A DNA stretch of 64,000 nt, taken from Actinobacteria bacterium OV450. Its GTDB lineage: Bacteria > Actinomycetota > Actinomycetes > Streptomycetales > Streptomycetaceae. A program made the position numbers and the translations under genes. The stretch is from NCBI GenBank assembly GCA_001298555.1, contig LJCW01000186.1, positions 1 to 64,000 of the forward strand, read 5' to 3'. The notes beneath the pieces were generated by a model. It did not search any database and had not been told where the DNA came from. It saw only the letters and a program-made list of their open reading frames with translations. Of this stretch, positions 44,442-53,400 are shown piece by piece (positions within the stretch are counted from its first letter, which is position 1; every line of letters begins with the position of its first letter).

Positions 44442-45773
44442 GTGACGGAGAGCGGACAGGGGAGCGGCCGGCACGCCGCCCCGCAGGCCGGTGCGCCGTG
44501 GGGCCCGGACCCGGCGTACCCGCAGCCCCCGCAGCAGCCGCCCGCCCCGGCTCAGCCGGCGCCCGGCCATGTCGTGGGCCCCGGCTACGAGGGGCCGGGG
44601 CAACCGCACGGGTACGGCTACCCGCCGCTGCCCGAGGCGGTGACCCAGTACATCCCGCCCGTCCCGGCAGCGCCCGGGCCGGGCGAGGGGGCGACGCAGT
44701 ACATCCCGCCCGTTCCCGCGGGGCCGGGGCCGGGCGAGGGGGCGACGCAGTACATTCCGCCGGTGCCGGCTCCGGCGCAGCATGAGGCGGCGACGCAGTA
44801 CATCCCGCCCGTTCCCGCGGGGCCGGGGCCGGGCGAGGGGGCGACCCAGTACATCCCGCCGGTGCCGGCGGCTCCCGCGCACCATGAGGCGGCCACCCAG
44901 CACATCCCGCCCGTCCCCGGCACCGACGCGTTCGACGCGCTGTTCCGCAGCGAGGGGGCCGACGACGGGCAGACGCGCCAGCTGCCGCCCGTCCAGGAGC
45001 CGGTGCTGCGGCAGCCGCCGCCGCGGGGCTATCCGCCGCGCGGGCAGCGCCCCGTACCGCCCCCGGCCGGGCCGCAGCAGCACCCGCAGCACCCGCAGCA
45101 CCCGCAGTACGCGCCGCCCGCGCCCCCGCCGGAGACGTCCCGGCGCGTGCCGGCCGGCGTGATCGCCGCCGTCGTGATCGGCCTGGTCGTCGTCGGGCTC
45201 GGCGTCGGCGCACTGCTCAGTGACGGCAAGAAGCACAACAACGACCCCGCGTCGGCGGCCGCGACGCCCAGCGCCGGGAGCTCGGTGCCGGCGGCCGACG
45301 AGGGGCCAGTGGATCCGGCGCGGTCCCAGGCCGTCCAGCTGGACAAGCTCCTCGCCGACAGCAACGACAGCCGCGCCGCCGTGATCCGCGCGGTCGACGA
45401 CATCAAGGGCTGCCGCAACCTCGGCCAGGCGGCGAACGACCTGCGCGACGCCGCGCGCCAGCGCGACGAGCTCGTCACCCGGCTCCAGGACACCAAGATG
45501 GACAAGCTCCCCGACAACGCGAAGCTGGCCGCGGCGCTCACCAAGGCCTGGCAGTCCTCCGCGTCCGCCGACAACAACTACGCGGCCTGGGCGGACGAGA
45601 CCGCCGGCGACAAGAAGGGCTGCAAGGACGGGCAGGCCAAGAACACCGGCAATGCCGCCAACGGCAACAAGGCGAGCGGCGAGGCGACCCGGGCGAAGGA
45701 GTCCGCCGCGGGCCTGTGGAACGCGATCGCGGCCAAGTACGGCCTCACCAAGCGGGACAAGTCCCAGCTGTAG
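44442..45773 (+). CDS. Pro-rich single-pass membrane protein with TQYIPPVP repeats
   Basis: A 443-residue protein. Residues 1-230 are a disordered Pro/Gly/Gln-rich cytoplasmic tail with six TQ(Y/H)IPPVP units at 16-17-residue spacing (about 67-160). One transmembrane helix (about 236-258, VIAAVVIGLVVVGLGVGALL) leads to an extracellular helical domain (about 290-443). The tail looks like a docking or phosphorylation platform for Ser/Thr kinases and FHA proteins; that is inference. GTG 44442 with AAGGAG upstream. Function unknown. Confidence 0.78.
   Translation: MTESGQGSGRHAAPQAGAPWGPDPAYPQPPQQPPAPAQPAPGHVVGPGYEGPGQPHGYGYPPLPEAVTQYIPPVPAAPGPGEGATQYIPPVPAGPGPGEGATQYIPPVPAPAQHEAATQYIPPVPAGPGPGEGATQYIPPVPAAPAHHEAATQHIPPVPGTDAFDALFRSEGADDGQTRQLPPVQEPVLRQPPPRGYPPRGQRPVPPPAGPQQHPQHPQHPQYAPPAPPPETSRRVPAGVIAAVVIGLVVVGLGVGALLSDGKKHNNDPASAAATPSAGSSVPAADEGPVDPARSQAVQLDKLLADSNDSRAAVIRAVDDIKGCRNLGQAANDLRDAARQRDELVTRLQDTKMDKLPDNAKLAAALTKAWQSSASADNNYAAWADETAGDKKGCKDGQAKNTGNAANGNKASGEATRAKESAAGLWNAIAAKYGLTKRDKSQL
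44641..44925 (+). repeat. in-frame repeat encoding TQYIPPVP units
   Basis: Six copies of a roughly 50-bp in-frame unit, core acccagtacatcccgcc with slight variation, encoding the repeats of the membrane protein. The unit length is always a multiple of three. Confidence 0.75.
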
Positions 45774-45780
45774 TCACCGC

Positions 45781-45830
45781 CGGAGCCCGGAGCCCGGAGC
45801 CCGGAGCCCCGGGCCCCGGGCCCCGAGCGG
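45781..45830. repeat. 7-bp microsatellite GGAGCCC/GGGCCCC
   Basis: Four tandem GGAGCCC units followed by two GGGCCCC units, between the convergent membrane-protein and lipoprotein genes. They can fold back on themselves and may serve as a terminator. Confidence 0.55.
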
Positions 45831-45841
45831 TGCGCCCCCGC

Positions 45842-47116
45842 CTACGCCGCGGCGGGCGCCTGCTCCAGGGTCTGGGTCATGTCCATGGACTGCTCGCCCT
45901 GCTGGGCGACGAGCCGGCCCGTCTGGACGACCTGGAAGGTGACCCGCCCGTTCACCATGCGCGGGAAGCCGGCGACGGCGCGCATGTCCTTGTAGCGCCA
46001 GCTCAGGTCCGGGGTCAGGCCGCCCGTCTTGACGGGCTCCTCCTGGTTCAGCCTGCGCGCCACCGTGCGCGCCGTGACGTCCTCGCCGGACTTGAACCGC
46101 TTCAGGGTCTCGCTGAGGACCGTGTACGCGATCCAGGTGGTCTGCGTCCCGCTGTCGTCCGGGTCGACGGCGTCGTTGCCGAAGGCGTAGTCGGAGATCA
46201 CCTTCCGCATCGGGTCCCACAGCGGGTCGGTCGACACCGGGTACCAGCTGGTGACGTACGCGCCCTCGAAGGGGCTCTCCTTGCCTCCGGTGCGGTCGAC
46301 GACGGCCTGGCTCACGCTGCCGAGGACCGAGGAGATCTGCGGGTTCCTGTGCTTGCCGTCCTCGCGGCGGAAGGCGTCGAAGAAGGTCTCCGTGCGCTGG
46401 CCGAGCACGGCCGTGACGCAGCCGCGGTCCTTGGTGCCGGAGGAGTCCGCCAGTGCCTCGCGGGCCTGCGGTATGTAGTCGGCGGAGTCCTCGGCGGCGC
46501 GGATGTCGCTGGCGTCGCCCATCCTGTTGGCCTTCAGGCCGGCGTTGAGCAGGATCGGCATGGAGTCGCCCGCGAGGGTGTCCGGGCGGACGATGGCGAC
46601 CTGGCTGCAGGCCCGGCCGAGCTGGTGGCCGGCCCCGGCGAGGAGTACGGGCTGGCCGCCGTTGACGGGGTAGGACAGGGTGCTCTGGAACTCCTCGGAG
46701 GAGACTCCGTACCCGCCGATGAAGGGGATGCCCTCGGCTTCCAGCGGGGCCATGAAGGCGCGTCCGTGCTGGCTGTACGAGCCGACGACCGCGACGGCCT
46801 TCTCGTTGATGGCCTTGCGGGCGCAGTCGGCGGCGCCGTTGGCAGTGTTCTTCTCGTTGCAGGTCAGTACGCGCAGTCTGTGGCCGTTGATACCGCCCTT
46901 GGAATTGACCCAGGCCTCATAAGCCTTGGCCATACCGGGCATGCCGGGCATATTGGTTGCGCTGGTGTCCTGCGGCGCGAAGGTCATGACCGTGATGGTG
47001 CCCCCGGAGCCCCCCGAGCTCCCGGGGAGCACCCCGCATCCGGCGACGAGACAGGCGCCCATCGTCGTTGCCGCCAGGGTGCGCGAGAAGGAAGCCGTGC
47101 GTCGCCATTCGGTCAT
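45842..47116 (-). CDS. ABC-type substrate-binding lipoprotein (branched-chain amino-acid type)
   Basis: A 424-residue lipoprotein. A signal peptide with lipobox VAGC (lipidated Cys about 27) leads to a two-lobed Peripla_BP_6 domain: AYEAWVNSKGGINGHRLRVLTCN, AVVGSYSQHGRAFMAPLEAEGIPFIGG and ARTVARRL. No permease or ATPase gene is adjacent, so it may work with a remote transporter or act as a sensor. I use ATG 47116; in-frame GTG codons at 47122 and 47128 are alternatives. Confidence 0.85.
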   Translation of the reverse strand: MTEWRRTASFSRTLAATTMGACLVAGCGVLPGSSGGSGGTITVMTFAPQDTSATNMPGMPGMAKAYEAWVNSKGGINGHRLRVLTCNEKNTANGAADCARKAINEKAVAVVGSYSQHGRAFMAPLEAEGIPFIGGYGVSSEEFQSTLSYPVNGGQPVLLAGAGHQLGRACSQVAIVRPDTLAGDSMPILLNAGLKANRMGDASDIRAAEDSADYIPQAREALADSSGTKDRGCVTAVLGQRTETFFDAFRREDGKHRNPQISSVLGSVSQAVVDRTGGKESPFEGAYVTSWYPVSTDPLWDPMRKVISDYAFGNDAVDPDDSGTQTTWIAYTVLSETLKRFKSGEDVTARTVARRLNQEEPVKTGGLTPDLSWRYKDMRAVAGFPRMVNGRVTFQVVQTGRLVAQQGEQSMDMTQTLEQAPAAA

Positions 47117-47255
47117 GTCCACGCACACTTCCGCCCCGCGGGTAACTGGAGAGTGAGAGGGGCACAACAAAGAGTGACGTGAAGGTGAATTACCGGGGGG
47201 CGGCTGCACACAGGTGCTTCAAGATCGCCCAATCCGTGAACGTACGATCGCAAGC

Positions 47256-47759
47256 GTGACATTCGCCCAAGGTTCGAAGAACTCTTCCCGTCGCGGCGGC
47301 CGCTCCTCCACCATGGGCGGCATGCCCCTGAACGACATGCCGTGGTGGCGCTGGCGCAGCAACGTGCGCTCCGCGCTTCACATGCTCTCCGACCCGGTCT
47401 TCCACGAGGAGACCTGGCTCGCCGGCGTCGAGGGGTACGGGGACGTCACCGACGCCGTGTACCGCCTCGTCGAGGACACCTGGCTCGACAGCTGGTCCGC
47501 GGACAAGTATGTCGGCACGATCTTCCGCGACGCGCAGGAAGCCGCGCTCGTGGACCTCGCCGTGCTGCGGGTGCTGCGGATCCTGCACCAGGTCGGGCCC
47601 GACGCCCCCGTCTCCGCCTATCTGGAACACCACGCCTGGCCCGAGGCGGTGCGCGCCGCACGCGAGGCGCACGTACGACTGGCCACCGCGGACGGGGACG
47701 AACCGGACGCTGCGCCTTCGTCGCTGGAAGTGCTGAGGATCCTCACCCGCGCGGTGTGA
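47256..47759 (+). CDS. conserved hypothetical protein upstream of purU
   Basis: A 167-residue soluble protein, not assignable to a known function. The start is GTG 47256 (VTFAQGSKNSSRRGGRSS), a basic, Ser-rich tail, followed by NDMPWWRWRSNVRSALHML and a helical body (YRLVEDTWLDSWSADKYVGTI). Trp-rich, with no catalytic motif. It ends 14 bp before purU in the same direction, so the two are probably co-transcribed. Confidence 0.75.
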   Translation: MTFAQGSKNSSRRGGRSSTMGGMPLNDMPWWRWRSNVRSALHMLSDPVFHEETWLAGVEGYGDVTDAVYRLVEDTWLDSWSADKYVGTIFRDAQEAALVDLAVLRVLRILHQVGPDAPVSAYLEHHAWPEAVRAAREAHVRLATADGDEPDAAPSSLEVLRILTRAV

Positions 47760-47773
47760 AAGGCTGTGGGGTC

Positions 47774-48649
47774 ATGAGCGACGACCCGCAGGCCCAGGCC
47801 CCCCAGCAGTACGTACTGACCCTGTCATGCCCGGACAAGCAGGGCATCGTGCACGCCGTGTCCAGTTACCTGTTCATGACCGGGTGCAACATCGAGGACA
47901 GCCGGCAGTTCGGCGACCACGACACCGGCCTGTTCTTCATGCGGGTCCACTTCTCGGCCGACGCTCCGGTGACGCTGGACAAGCTGCGGGCCAGCTTCGC
48001 CGCGATCGGCGACTCGTTCCGGATGGACTGGCAGCTGCACCGCTCCGACGACCGGATGCGGATCGTCCTGATGGTGTCGAAGTTCGGCCACTGCCTGAAC
48101 GACCTGCTGTTCCGTACGAGCATCGGCGCGCTGCCGGTCGACATCGCGGCCGTGGTCTCGAACCACACCGACTTCGCCGAGCTGGTCCGCTCGTACGGCG
48201 TCCCCTTCCACCACATCCCGGTGACGAAGGAGACGAAGGCGGATGTGGAGGCGCAGCTCCTGGCGCTGGTGCGGGAGGAGAACGTGGAGCTCGTGGTCCT
48301 GGCCCGGTACATGCAGGTGCTGTCGGACACCCTGTGCAAGGAGCTGAGCGGGCGGATCATCAACATCCACCACTCCTTCCTCCCCAGCTTCAAGGGCGCG
48401 AAGCCCTACCACCAGGCGCACGCGCGCGGTGTGAAGCTGATCGGCGCCACCGCGCACTACGTGACGGCCGACCTGGACGAGGGCCCGATCATCGAGCAGG
48501 AGGTCGAGCGCGTCGGCCACGAGGTGACGCCCGACCAGCTGGTGGCGATCGGACGCGACGTGGAGTGCCAGGCGCTGGCGCGGGCGGTGAAGTGGCACAG
48601 CGAGCACCGCGTGCTCCTGAACGGCACCCGCACGGTCGTCTTCGCGTAA
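47774..48649 (+). CDS. purU: formyltetrahydrofolate deformylase
   Basis: A 291-residue enzyme hydrolysing 10-formyl-THF to formate and THF, balancing one-carbon pools. An N-terminal ACT domain (about 12-90, SCPDKQGIVHAVSSYLFMTG) is followed by the formyltransferase domain (about 95-280). The catalytic region is IINIHHSFLPSFKGAKPYHQ and the aspartate block is THYVTADLDEGPII-like (read here as AHYVTADLDEGPII). Length and motifs are standard. ATG 47774, 15 nt after the previous gene. Confidence 0.95.
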   Translation: MSDDPQAQAPQQYVLTLSCPDKQGIVHAVSSYLFMTGCNIEDSRQFGDHDTGLFFMRVHFSADAPVTLDKLRASFAAIGDSFRMDWQLHRSDDRMRIVLMVSKFGHCLNDLLFRTSIGALPVDIAAVVSNHTDFAELVRSYGVPFHHIPVTKETKADVEAQLLALVREENVELVVLARYMQVLSDTLCKELSGRIINIHHSFLPSFKGAKPYHQAHARGVKLIGATAHYVTADLDEGPIIEQEVERVGHEVTPDQLVAIGRDVECQALARAVKWHSEHRVLLNGTRTVVFA

Positions 48650-48702
48650 CCCGGGGCGCCTCCCCGGCCCCCGCGGTGTCCGGGCCGCGGCGGGTCCGGG
48701 CC

Positions 48703-48726
48703 GGGTCCGGGCCCGGGCCCGGACCC
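48703..48726. terminator. 24-bp perfect palindrome between convergent genes
   Basis: GGGTCCGGGCCC directly followed by its reverse complement (48703-48726), after purU and before the anti-sigma gene end. A preceding partial copy of gggtccgggcc increases the folding options. Confidence 0.6.
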
Positions 48727-48757
48727 CGCCGGCCAGACAGGACTTCGACGACGCGAC

Positions 48758-50053
48758 CTAGAGCCGGCTCAGCGAAGCCGCCGCGAAGAGGACGTCGCGG
48801 ATGGCCTCGCGGTCGCCGTGCTGTCCCACCGCGGCCTCCTCCGGGGAGATGTGGCCCGCCGCCAGCTGGCAGAACTCGGCGCCGTCCAGCGCGATCCGGG
48901 CCACCGTGTGCTCCGCGGACGGCTTCGCCGCCGGGGAGTCCAGGGCGATGTCCCAGCTGCCGCCGCCCGCGCCCTCGATCTCCAGGTGCAGGGTCCGGCC
49001 GGGAGCGCCCGCGGCGACGAGGCCGCGTGGCGGAGCGGCGAGTCCGGCCCGCCGCCGGTGCGCGAGGGCGCTCGGCAGGAGCCGTGCCGCCAGGTCGATC
49101 ATCCGGTTCAGGTGGGGTCCGGACGGCGGGTCGTACGGGTAGTCCACCGCCTCCGCGATGTCCCAGGCGTGCACCCAGCACTCGAAGGCCCGCTCCAGGA
49201 ACGCGTCCCCGAGCGGGAGGGCGAAGGCTCCGTAGTCCACCGCCAGTTCGCCGACGCCGCGTCCCGCGAACGACACCGTCCGCACCAGCGTGTGCCCCTG
49301 CTCACGCCACGGCTCGCGGATCTGCCGGGTGAGGGGCTGCGCGGCGGAGCTCCAGTAGTGCTCGGTACGGGCCGTCGCGCCGGGCGGTGCCTCCGGGCCC
49401 AGCGGGTCGTCCAGGCCCAGGGCCGTCGCGATCAGGCCGTCCACCGTGAGCAGGTGCCCGATCACCCCGGCCACCGTCGCCCGGCGCGTCCGCCGTCGCT
49501 CCTCCTCGAACCACTTCAGCCGGACCGGGGTCTGCCACTCCGAGTCCCCGAAGTCCCGGAGCAGCGCGTCGAGCCGAGCGGTCTCCGTGTCGTACGGGGT
49601 CGCCCACGCCGGGACCGGGATGCGGGCCGGCCGTTTGCCGAGGCAGTCCTCCAGCACGCGCGACCGCAGCAGCGGCTTGAGGTCCAGGCTCTCCTCGGGG
49701 TGCAGCAGCCCCACCGCGTCACGCAGCCGCAGCGCCTCCTCGGCGCAGGGCGCGCACTCGGTGAGGTGGTCCTCCACCGCCTGGGTCTCCTCGGCGGAGC
49801 ACGCCGCGAGCGCCCACGCGCCGAGCAGGGACTTGAGCACGGCATGGGTCCGGGGCGGCTGCGGCTCGGACGGCGCCTGGGGCAGCGTCCGGGGCGCCCC
49901 GGACGGCGGCTGCGGCGAGGGCTCGGGCAGCGGATCCGGGGCGTGCCGTGGATCGAGGTCGTCTGCGGCCCCGCGCGGACCCGGTATGCGCGGCGGACCC
50001 TCGGGGCGCTGCTCCTCGAATCCGTCGTCGGTCGGGTCGGCGGGGCCGTTCAT
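48758..50053 (-). CDS. zinc anti-sigma factor fused to a mycothiol-dependent maleylpyruvate isomerase-like domain
   Basis: A 431-residue protein. After a Pro-rich tail (1-70) comes a zf-HC2 anti-sigma domain with the zinc motif H96-x3-C100-x2-C103 (DHLTECAPC). From about 150 onward is an MDMPI/DinB-like domain (TRRATVAGVIGHLLTVDGLI, ECWVHAWDIAEAVDYPYD) with its C-terminal accessory part. No membrane helix. It should bind and inhibit the ECF sigma factor whose gene overlaps its start by ATGA. The attached thiol-enzyme fold suggests a redox or thiol signal; that is inference. Confidence 0.85.
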   Translation of the reverse strand: MNGPADPTDDGFEEQRPEGPPRIPGPRGAADDLDPRHAPDPLPEPSPQPPSGAPRTLPQAPSEPQPPRTHAVLKSLLGAWALAACSAEETQAVEDHLTECAPCAEEALRLRDAVGLLHPEESLDLKPLLRSRVLEDCLGKRPARIPVPAWATPYDTETARLDALLRDFGDSEWQTPVRLKWFEEERRRTRRATVAGVIGHLLTVDGLIATALGLDDPLGPEAPPGATARTEHYWSSAAQPLTRQIREPWREQGHTLVRTVSFAGRGVGELAVDYGAFALPLGDAFLERAFECWVHAWDIAEAVDYPYDPPSGPHLNRMIDLAARLLPSALAHRRRAGLAAPPRGLVAAGAPGRTLHLEIEGAGGGSWDIALDSPAAKPSAEHTVARIALDGAEFCQLAAGHISPEEAAVGQHGDREAIRDVLFAAASLSRL

Positions 50054-50613
50054 CGGGGTGTTCCATATCCGGGCGGAGCGGCGCCCTCCTGCGGGAGGAC
50101 GTTGGCGGTCGACAGCAGCTGGAGGCCCAGGCGCAGCCGGCGCCGGGCCTCGTCCTCGCTGATCTGGAGGTCTGCGGCGGCCTGCCGGTAGTCGCGGCGC
50201 TTGAAGTACGCGAGTTCCAGGGCGGCGCGCAGCGGCGCGGGCATGGAGGTGACGATGTAGTCGGCGCGGGCGGCGGCGCTGGCGCTGCGCACCTTCTGTT
50301 CGAGCTCCTCGCGCGAGCCGCGGCCCCGTTCGGCCTGGCGCAGCCGGGCCACGGCCTGGCTCTGGGCGATCCGGGCGACCCAGGAGCGCAGGGAGCCCTG
50401 CTTGGGGTCGTAGGCGTCGGGGTTCTCCCAGATGTAGCCGAACACTTCGCGGGTGATCCGGTCCGCCGCCTTCTCGTCGCCGAGGACCCGGTGCGCCAGG
50501 CCGTGCACGAGCGAGGCGAAGCGGTCGTACAGCTCTCCGAGCGCGGCTGCCTCGCCGCGGGCGAGACGCTGCTGCATGCGGCGGTCCCAGCGCGGTGGTA
50601 CGTCCTTCGGCAT
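50050..50613 (-). CDS. ECF-type RNA polymerase sigma factor
   Basis: A 187-residue sigma-70 family ECF factor. Region 2 runs about residues 20-90 (ALGELYDRFASLVHGLAHRVLG and REVFGYIWENPDAYDP, then SLRSWVARIAQSQAVARLRQ) and region 4 about 120-170 (APLRAALELAYFKRRDYRQA). ATG 50613 with GGGGG upstream is chosen; the open frame extends much further but without conserved sequence. The stop overlaps the anti-sigma start, the usual translational coupling of such pairs. The target promoters are unknown. Confidence 0.88.
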   Translation of the reverse strand: MPKDVPPRWDRRMQQRLARGEAAALGELYDRFASLVHGLAHRVLGDEKAADRITREVFGYIWENPDAYDPKQGSLRSWVARIAQSQAVARLRQAERGRGSREELEQKVRSASAAARADYIVTSMPAPLRAALELAYFKRRDYRQAAADLQISEDEARRRLRLGLQLLSTANVLPQEGAAPPGYGTPR

Positions 50614-50915
50614 AACTGCCCCCAGCCGTGTGTCGACGCATTGAATGTAATGGGCACGGGCAGGTTCGCGCCCGTTTTGCGGGAACCCACCCCTGGGAGA
50701 GTGCCCTGCGTGATAGGTGCGATGCGTGCGGTGAACCGTGGGACGGGAAGCGGCACATGGGCACAGGTGTACGCGCCCCGCCGCGCTCCCCGTGCGCGGG
50801 TTCGATGCGGCCACCTCCTTGACGACTTCGCTTAACGGGCAGGCCACGTAGGCCTTACGCTCCTGCCTTGTCTTGAACAGCACCCCACCGCACATGTGAA
50901 GGCGGAACACCGAAT

Positions 50916-51434
50916 ATGGACAGCGCAGAATACGAGCGCAAGATCGCCGCCCGATTCGCCGCCTTCGACCAGGACGGGAACGGGTACATCGATCGCGAGG
51001 ACTTCAGCGCGGCCGCGAAGGCGGTGCTGGCGGAATTCGGCACCACCGCGCGGTCCGACAAGGGCCAGGCCGTCTTCGCGGGCGCGGAGGCGTTCTGGCA
51101 GGGGATGGCCGGGATCGCGGACGTCGACGGGGACCAGCGGGTGACCCGCGAGGAGTACATCACCGGCGCCGCGAAGCGGCTGCGGGACAACCCGGAGCGG
51201 TTCGCGGAGATCGCGCGGCCGTTCCTGCGCGCGGTGATCGCGGTGGCCGACGAGGACGGCGGCGGCGCGACCCCGGCGGCGGCGACCCGCGTCCTGCGCG
51301 TCCTGGGCACCCCGGCCGAACTGGCCGGCCGGGTGGCGACGGCCCTGGACGAGGACGGCGACGGCCGCATCTCGGAGAACGAGATCCTGACGGCGTTCGC
51401 GGCCTACTGCGGCGTCGAGGCCCCGGACGCGTAG
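50916..51434 (+). CDS. EF-hand calcium-binding protein (calerythrin/CabD-like)
   Basis: A 172-residue protein with four EF-hand positions. Loops 1 (DQDGNGYIDRED, about 18-29), 2 (DVDGDQRVTREE) and 4 (DEDGDGRISENE) have good calcium ligands. Loop 3 (DEDGGGATPAAA) has lost several and should not bind. This is the layout of bacterial calerythrin and sarcoplasmic-type proteins, acting as cytoplasmic calcium buffers or sensors. It is divergent from the sigma factor gene with about 300 bp between. Confidence 0.9.
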   Translation: MDSAEYERKIAARFAAFDQDGNGYIDREDFSAAAKAVLAEFGTTARSDKGQAVFAGAEAFWQGMAGIADVDGDQRVTREEYITGAAKRLRDNPERFAEIARPFLRAVIAVADEDGGGATPAAATRVLRVLGTPAELAGRVATALDEDGDGRISENEILTAFAAYCGVEAPDA

Positions 51435-51595
51435 CCGCCTGTCCCCGGACCGCCGTGCGGCAGACCGCCCCCGCCGCCCGGCGGGTCCGCCGCGCCGGCC
51501 GGTCGGACCACGTGGGTGATCACCTGGGAGACCCTTCAGCCGGTCACCGTTCGACGGGAGACCGTTCGACCTCACCCGCACGACGCCCCCGCGGC

Positions 51596-53260
51596 CTACG
51601 CGAAGCGTTCGCGCAGTTTGTACTTCAGCACCTTGCGGAGGGCGTCGTTGCGGGGGAGGGCGTCGACCAGCTCCAGTTGTTCGGGGAGTTTGTGGGGGGA
51701 CAGGCCCTCCGAGCGCAGGTACGAGGTCACCTCGGCCAGGGCCAGCGGGGCCGCGCCCGGGGGCTGTTCGACGACCGCGCAGACGCGTTCGCCGCGTTCC
51801 GGGTCGGGGAGGCCGATGACGGCCACGTCGGCTACCGCGGGGAGCCGGTGGAGCAGGTCCTCGATCTCCTTCGCGGAGATGTTCTCGCCCTTGCGGATGA
51901 TGACGTCCTTGCTGCGGCCCGTCAGGACCAGGTACCCGTCCTTCGTGAGGTGTCCGAGGTCGCCCGTGATCAGGTAGCCGTCGGCGTCGAACACGTCCGA
52001 GGGGCCGGTGTGCCGGTCCCGGCCGAGGTAGCCCTGGCAGACCGCCTCGCCGCGCAGCCGGACCTCCCCGTCCGTGTCCGGGGGCAGGGGCGTGCCGTCC
52101 GGTGCCGTGATGCGGATCGACATGCCCGCCGGGGGGCGGCCCTCCGTCGTCGCCAGGTTCTCGGCCGTGTCGTCCGGGGCGCCCATCGTGATCATCGGGA
52201 CCTCGGTCATGCCGTAGCCGTGGGTGAGCTGGCAGCCCAGCTCGCGGACGACGGCGTGGTAGATCTCCGGCGGCTTCGGGGCGCCGCCGCCCGCCAGGAG
52301 GCGGAGGCTCGGGATCAGCCTGGTGGACGGGTCCTTGCGCTGCTCCGTGAGGAACATCGAGTAGAACGCCGTGGAGCCGCCCGCGACCGTCACCCCGTGG
52401 CGCCGGTACCCGTCCAGGGCGTCGGGCATCGCGAACTTCTCGAACAGCACCGCCGGGAACCCGTAGAGCAGCAGCATCACGGTGTAGTCGGGGCCGGCGA
52501 TGTGCGCGAAGGGGAAGGCCATCGAGCCGACGTCGGCCGGGCTCAGCTGCAGGGCGTGGGCCAGGCAGGCGCCGCCCGCGATCAGTGAGCGGTCGGTGTG
52601 CAGGACGCCCTTGGGGTCCGAGGTGGTGCCGGAGGTCCAGTAGATCCACCGTACGGACACCCCGTCGCGCGGCGGCGGGGGGAGCACGGCCGGATCCCCG
52701 TCCGGGAGGCTGCCCGCCTCGTGGACGCGGAAGACGCCGCGCGCGCCGAGCCGCTCGGCCATGGCCGTGTGGTCGAAGCCCCGCCAGACGCCCGGGACGG
52801 CGAAGAACTCCGCCTTCGACTCGCGCAGCGCGAAGCCCACCTCGCGGTCGCGGTAGAAGGGGATCACCGGGGTCTGGACGGCTCCGATCCGCGCCAGGGC
52901 GACCGAGAGCAGGACCGTCTCGATGCGGGTGGGCAGTTGCCAGGCGACGACCGTGCCGGGGCGCACGCCCATGCCGTGCAGGCCCGCGGCGACGCGTTCG
53001 GAGCGGTCGCGGAGCTCGGCGAAGGTGAGGGTGCGGTCGTCGGCGGGGTCGTCGGCCGCCTGGATCAGCACCGGGGCGCCGGGGGTCAGTGCGGCCCGCC
53101 GGACGATCAGCTCCCACAGGGTGGGGGAGCGGCCCAGCCGCTCCGCTACGGCCCTGTCGGCCGAGGTGCCGGGGGTGCCCGGGGTGCCCGGGGTGCCCGG
53201 GGCGTCCGTGCTTCCCGCCGGTCGCCCGCCGTCCGCTCCGTCCGTGCTGCTGCCCGACAT
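51596..53260 (-). CDS. acyl-CoA synthetase (AMP-dependent, FadD-like)
   Basis: A 554-residue ANL-superfamily ligase that activates a carboxylic acid with ATP and CoA. Motifs in order: YWTSGTTSDPKG (P-loop, about 210), GYGMTEVP (about 340), TGDLGHLTKDGYLVLTGRSK (hinge, about 430) and the catalytic Lys in NDALRKVLKYK near the end. A GTPGTPGTPGTS stretch lies in the N-terminal tail. ATG 53260 has GGGGAGG upstream. The divergent promoter it shares with the amidohydrolase carries two TGACG-type inverted repeats. The substrate acid is unknown. Confidence 0.9.
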   Translation of the reverse strand: MSGSSTDGADGGRPAGSTDAPGTPGTPGTPGTSADRAVAERLGRSPTLWELIVRRAALTPGAPVLIQAADDPADDRTLTFAELRDRSERVAAGLHGMGVRPGTVVAWQLPTRIETVLLSVALARIGAVQTPVIPFYRDREVGFALRESKAEFFAVPGVWRGFDHTAMAERLGARGVFRVHEAGSLPDGDPAVLPPPPRDGVSVRWIYWTSGTTSDPKGVLHTDRSLIAGGACLAHALQLSPADVGSMAFPFAHIAGPDYTVMLLLYGFPAVLFEKFAMPDALDGYRRHGVTVAGGSTAFYSMFLTEQRKDPSTRLIPSLRLLAGGGAPKPPEIYHAVVRELGCQLTHGYGMTEVPMITMGAPDDTAENLATTEGRPPAGMSIRITAPDGTPLPPDTDGEVRLRGEAVCQGYLGRDRHTGPSDVFDADGYLITGDLGHLTKDGYLVLTGRSKDVIIRKGENISAKEIEDLLHRLPAVADVAVIGLPDPERGERVCAVVEQPPGAAPLALAEVTSYLRSEGLSPHKLPEQLELVDALPRNDALRKVLKYKLRERFA

Positions 53261-53278
53261 CCCAGGACCTCCCCTTTG

Positions 53279-53293
53279 CTGACGGCACGTCAG
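53279..53293. promoter_or_regulatory. TGACGG-type operator, site 1
   Basis: CTGACG-GCA-CGTCAG, perfect 6-3-6 inverted repeat 19 bp upstream of the ligase start codon, placed to block its transcription. Confidence 0.6.
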
Positions 53294-53355
53294 ATCAAGC
53301 GGAGAGCGTAGGGCTCCGGCGCTTGTCGGTCCAGGGGTGGCGGAGCTAGCTTGTT

Positions 53356-53372
53356 TCTGACGATCCATCAGA
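53356..53372. promoter_or_regulatory. TGACGG-type operator, site 2
   Basis: TCTGACG-ATC-CATCAGA, a 7-3-7 inverted repeat with one mismatch, 28 bp before the amidohydrolase start. Confidence 0.6.
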
Positions 53373-53400
53373 TTCGTTAGCCTTGCGGCGAGGGGACACC

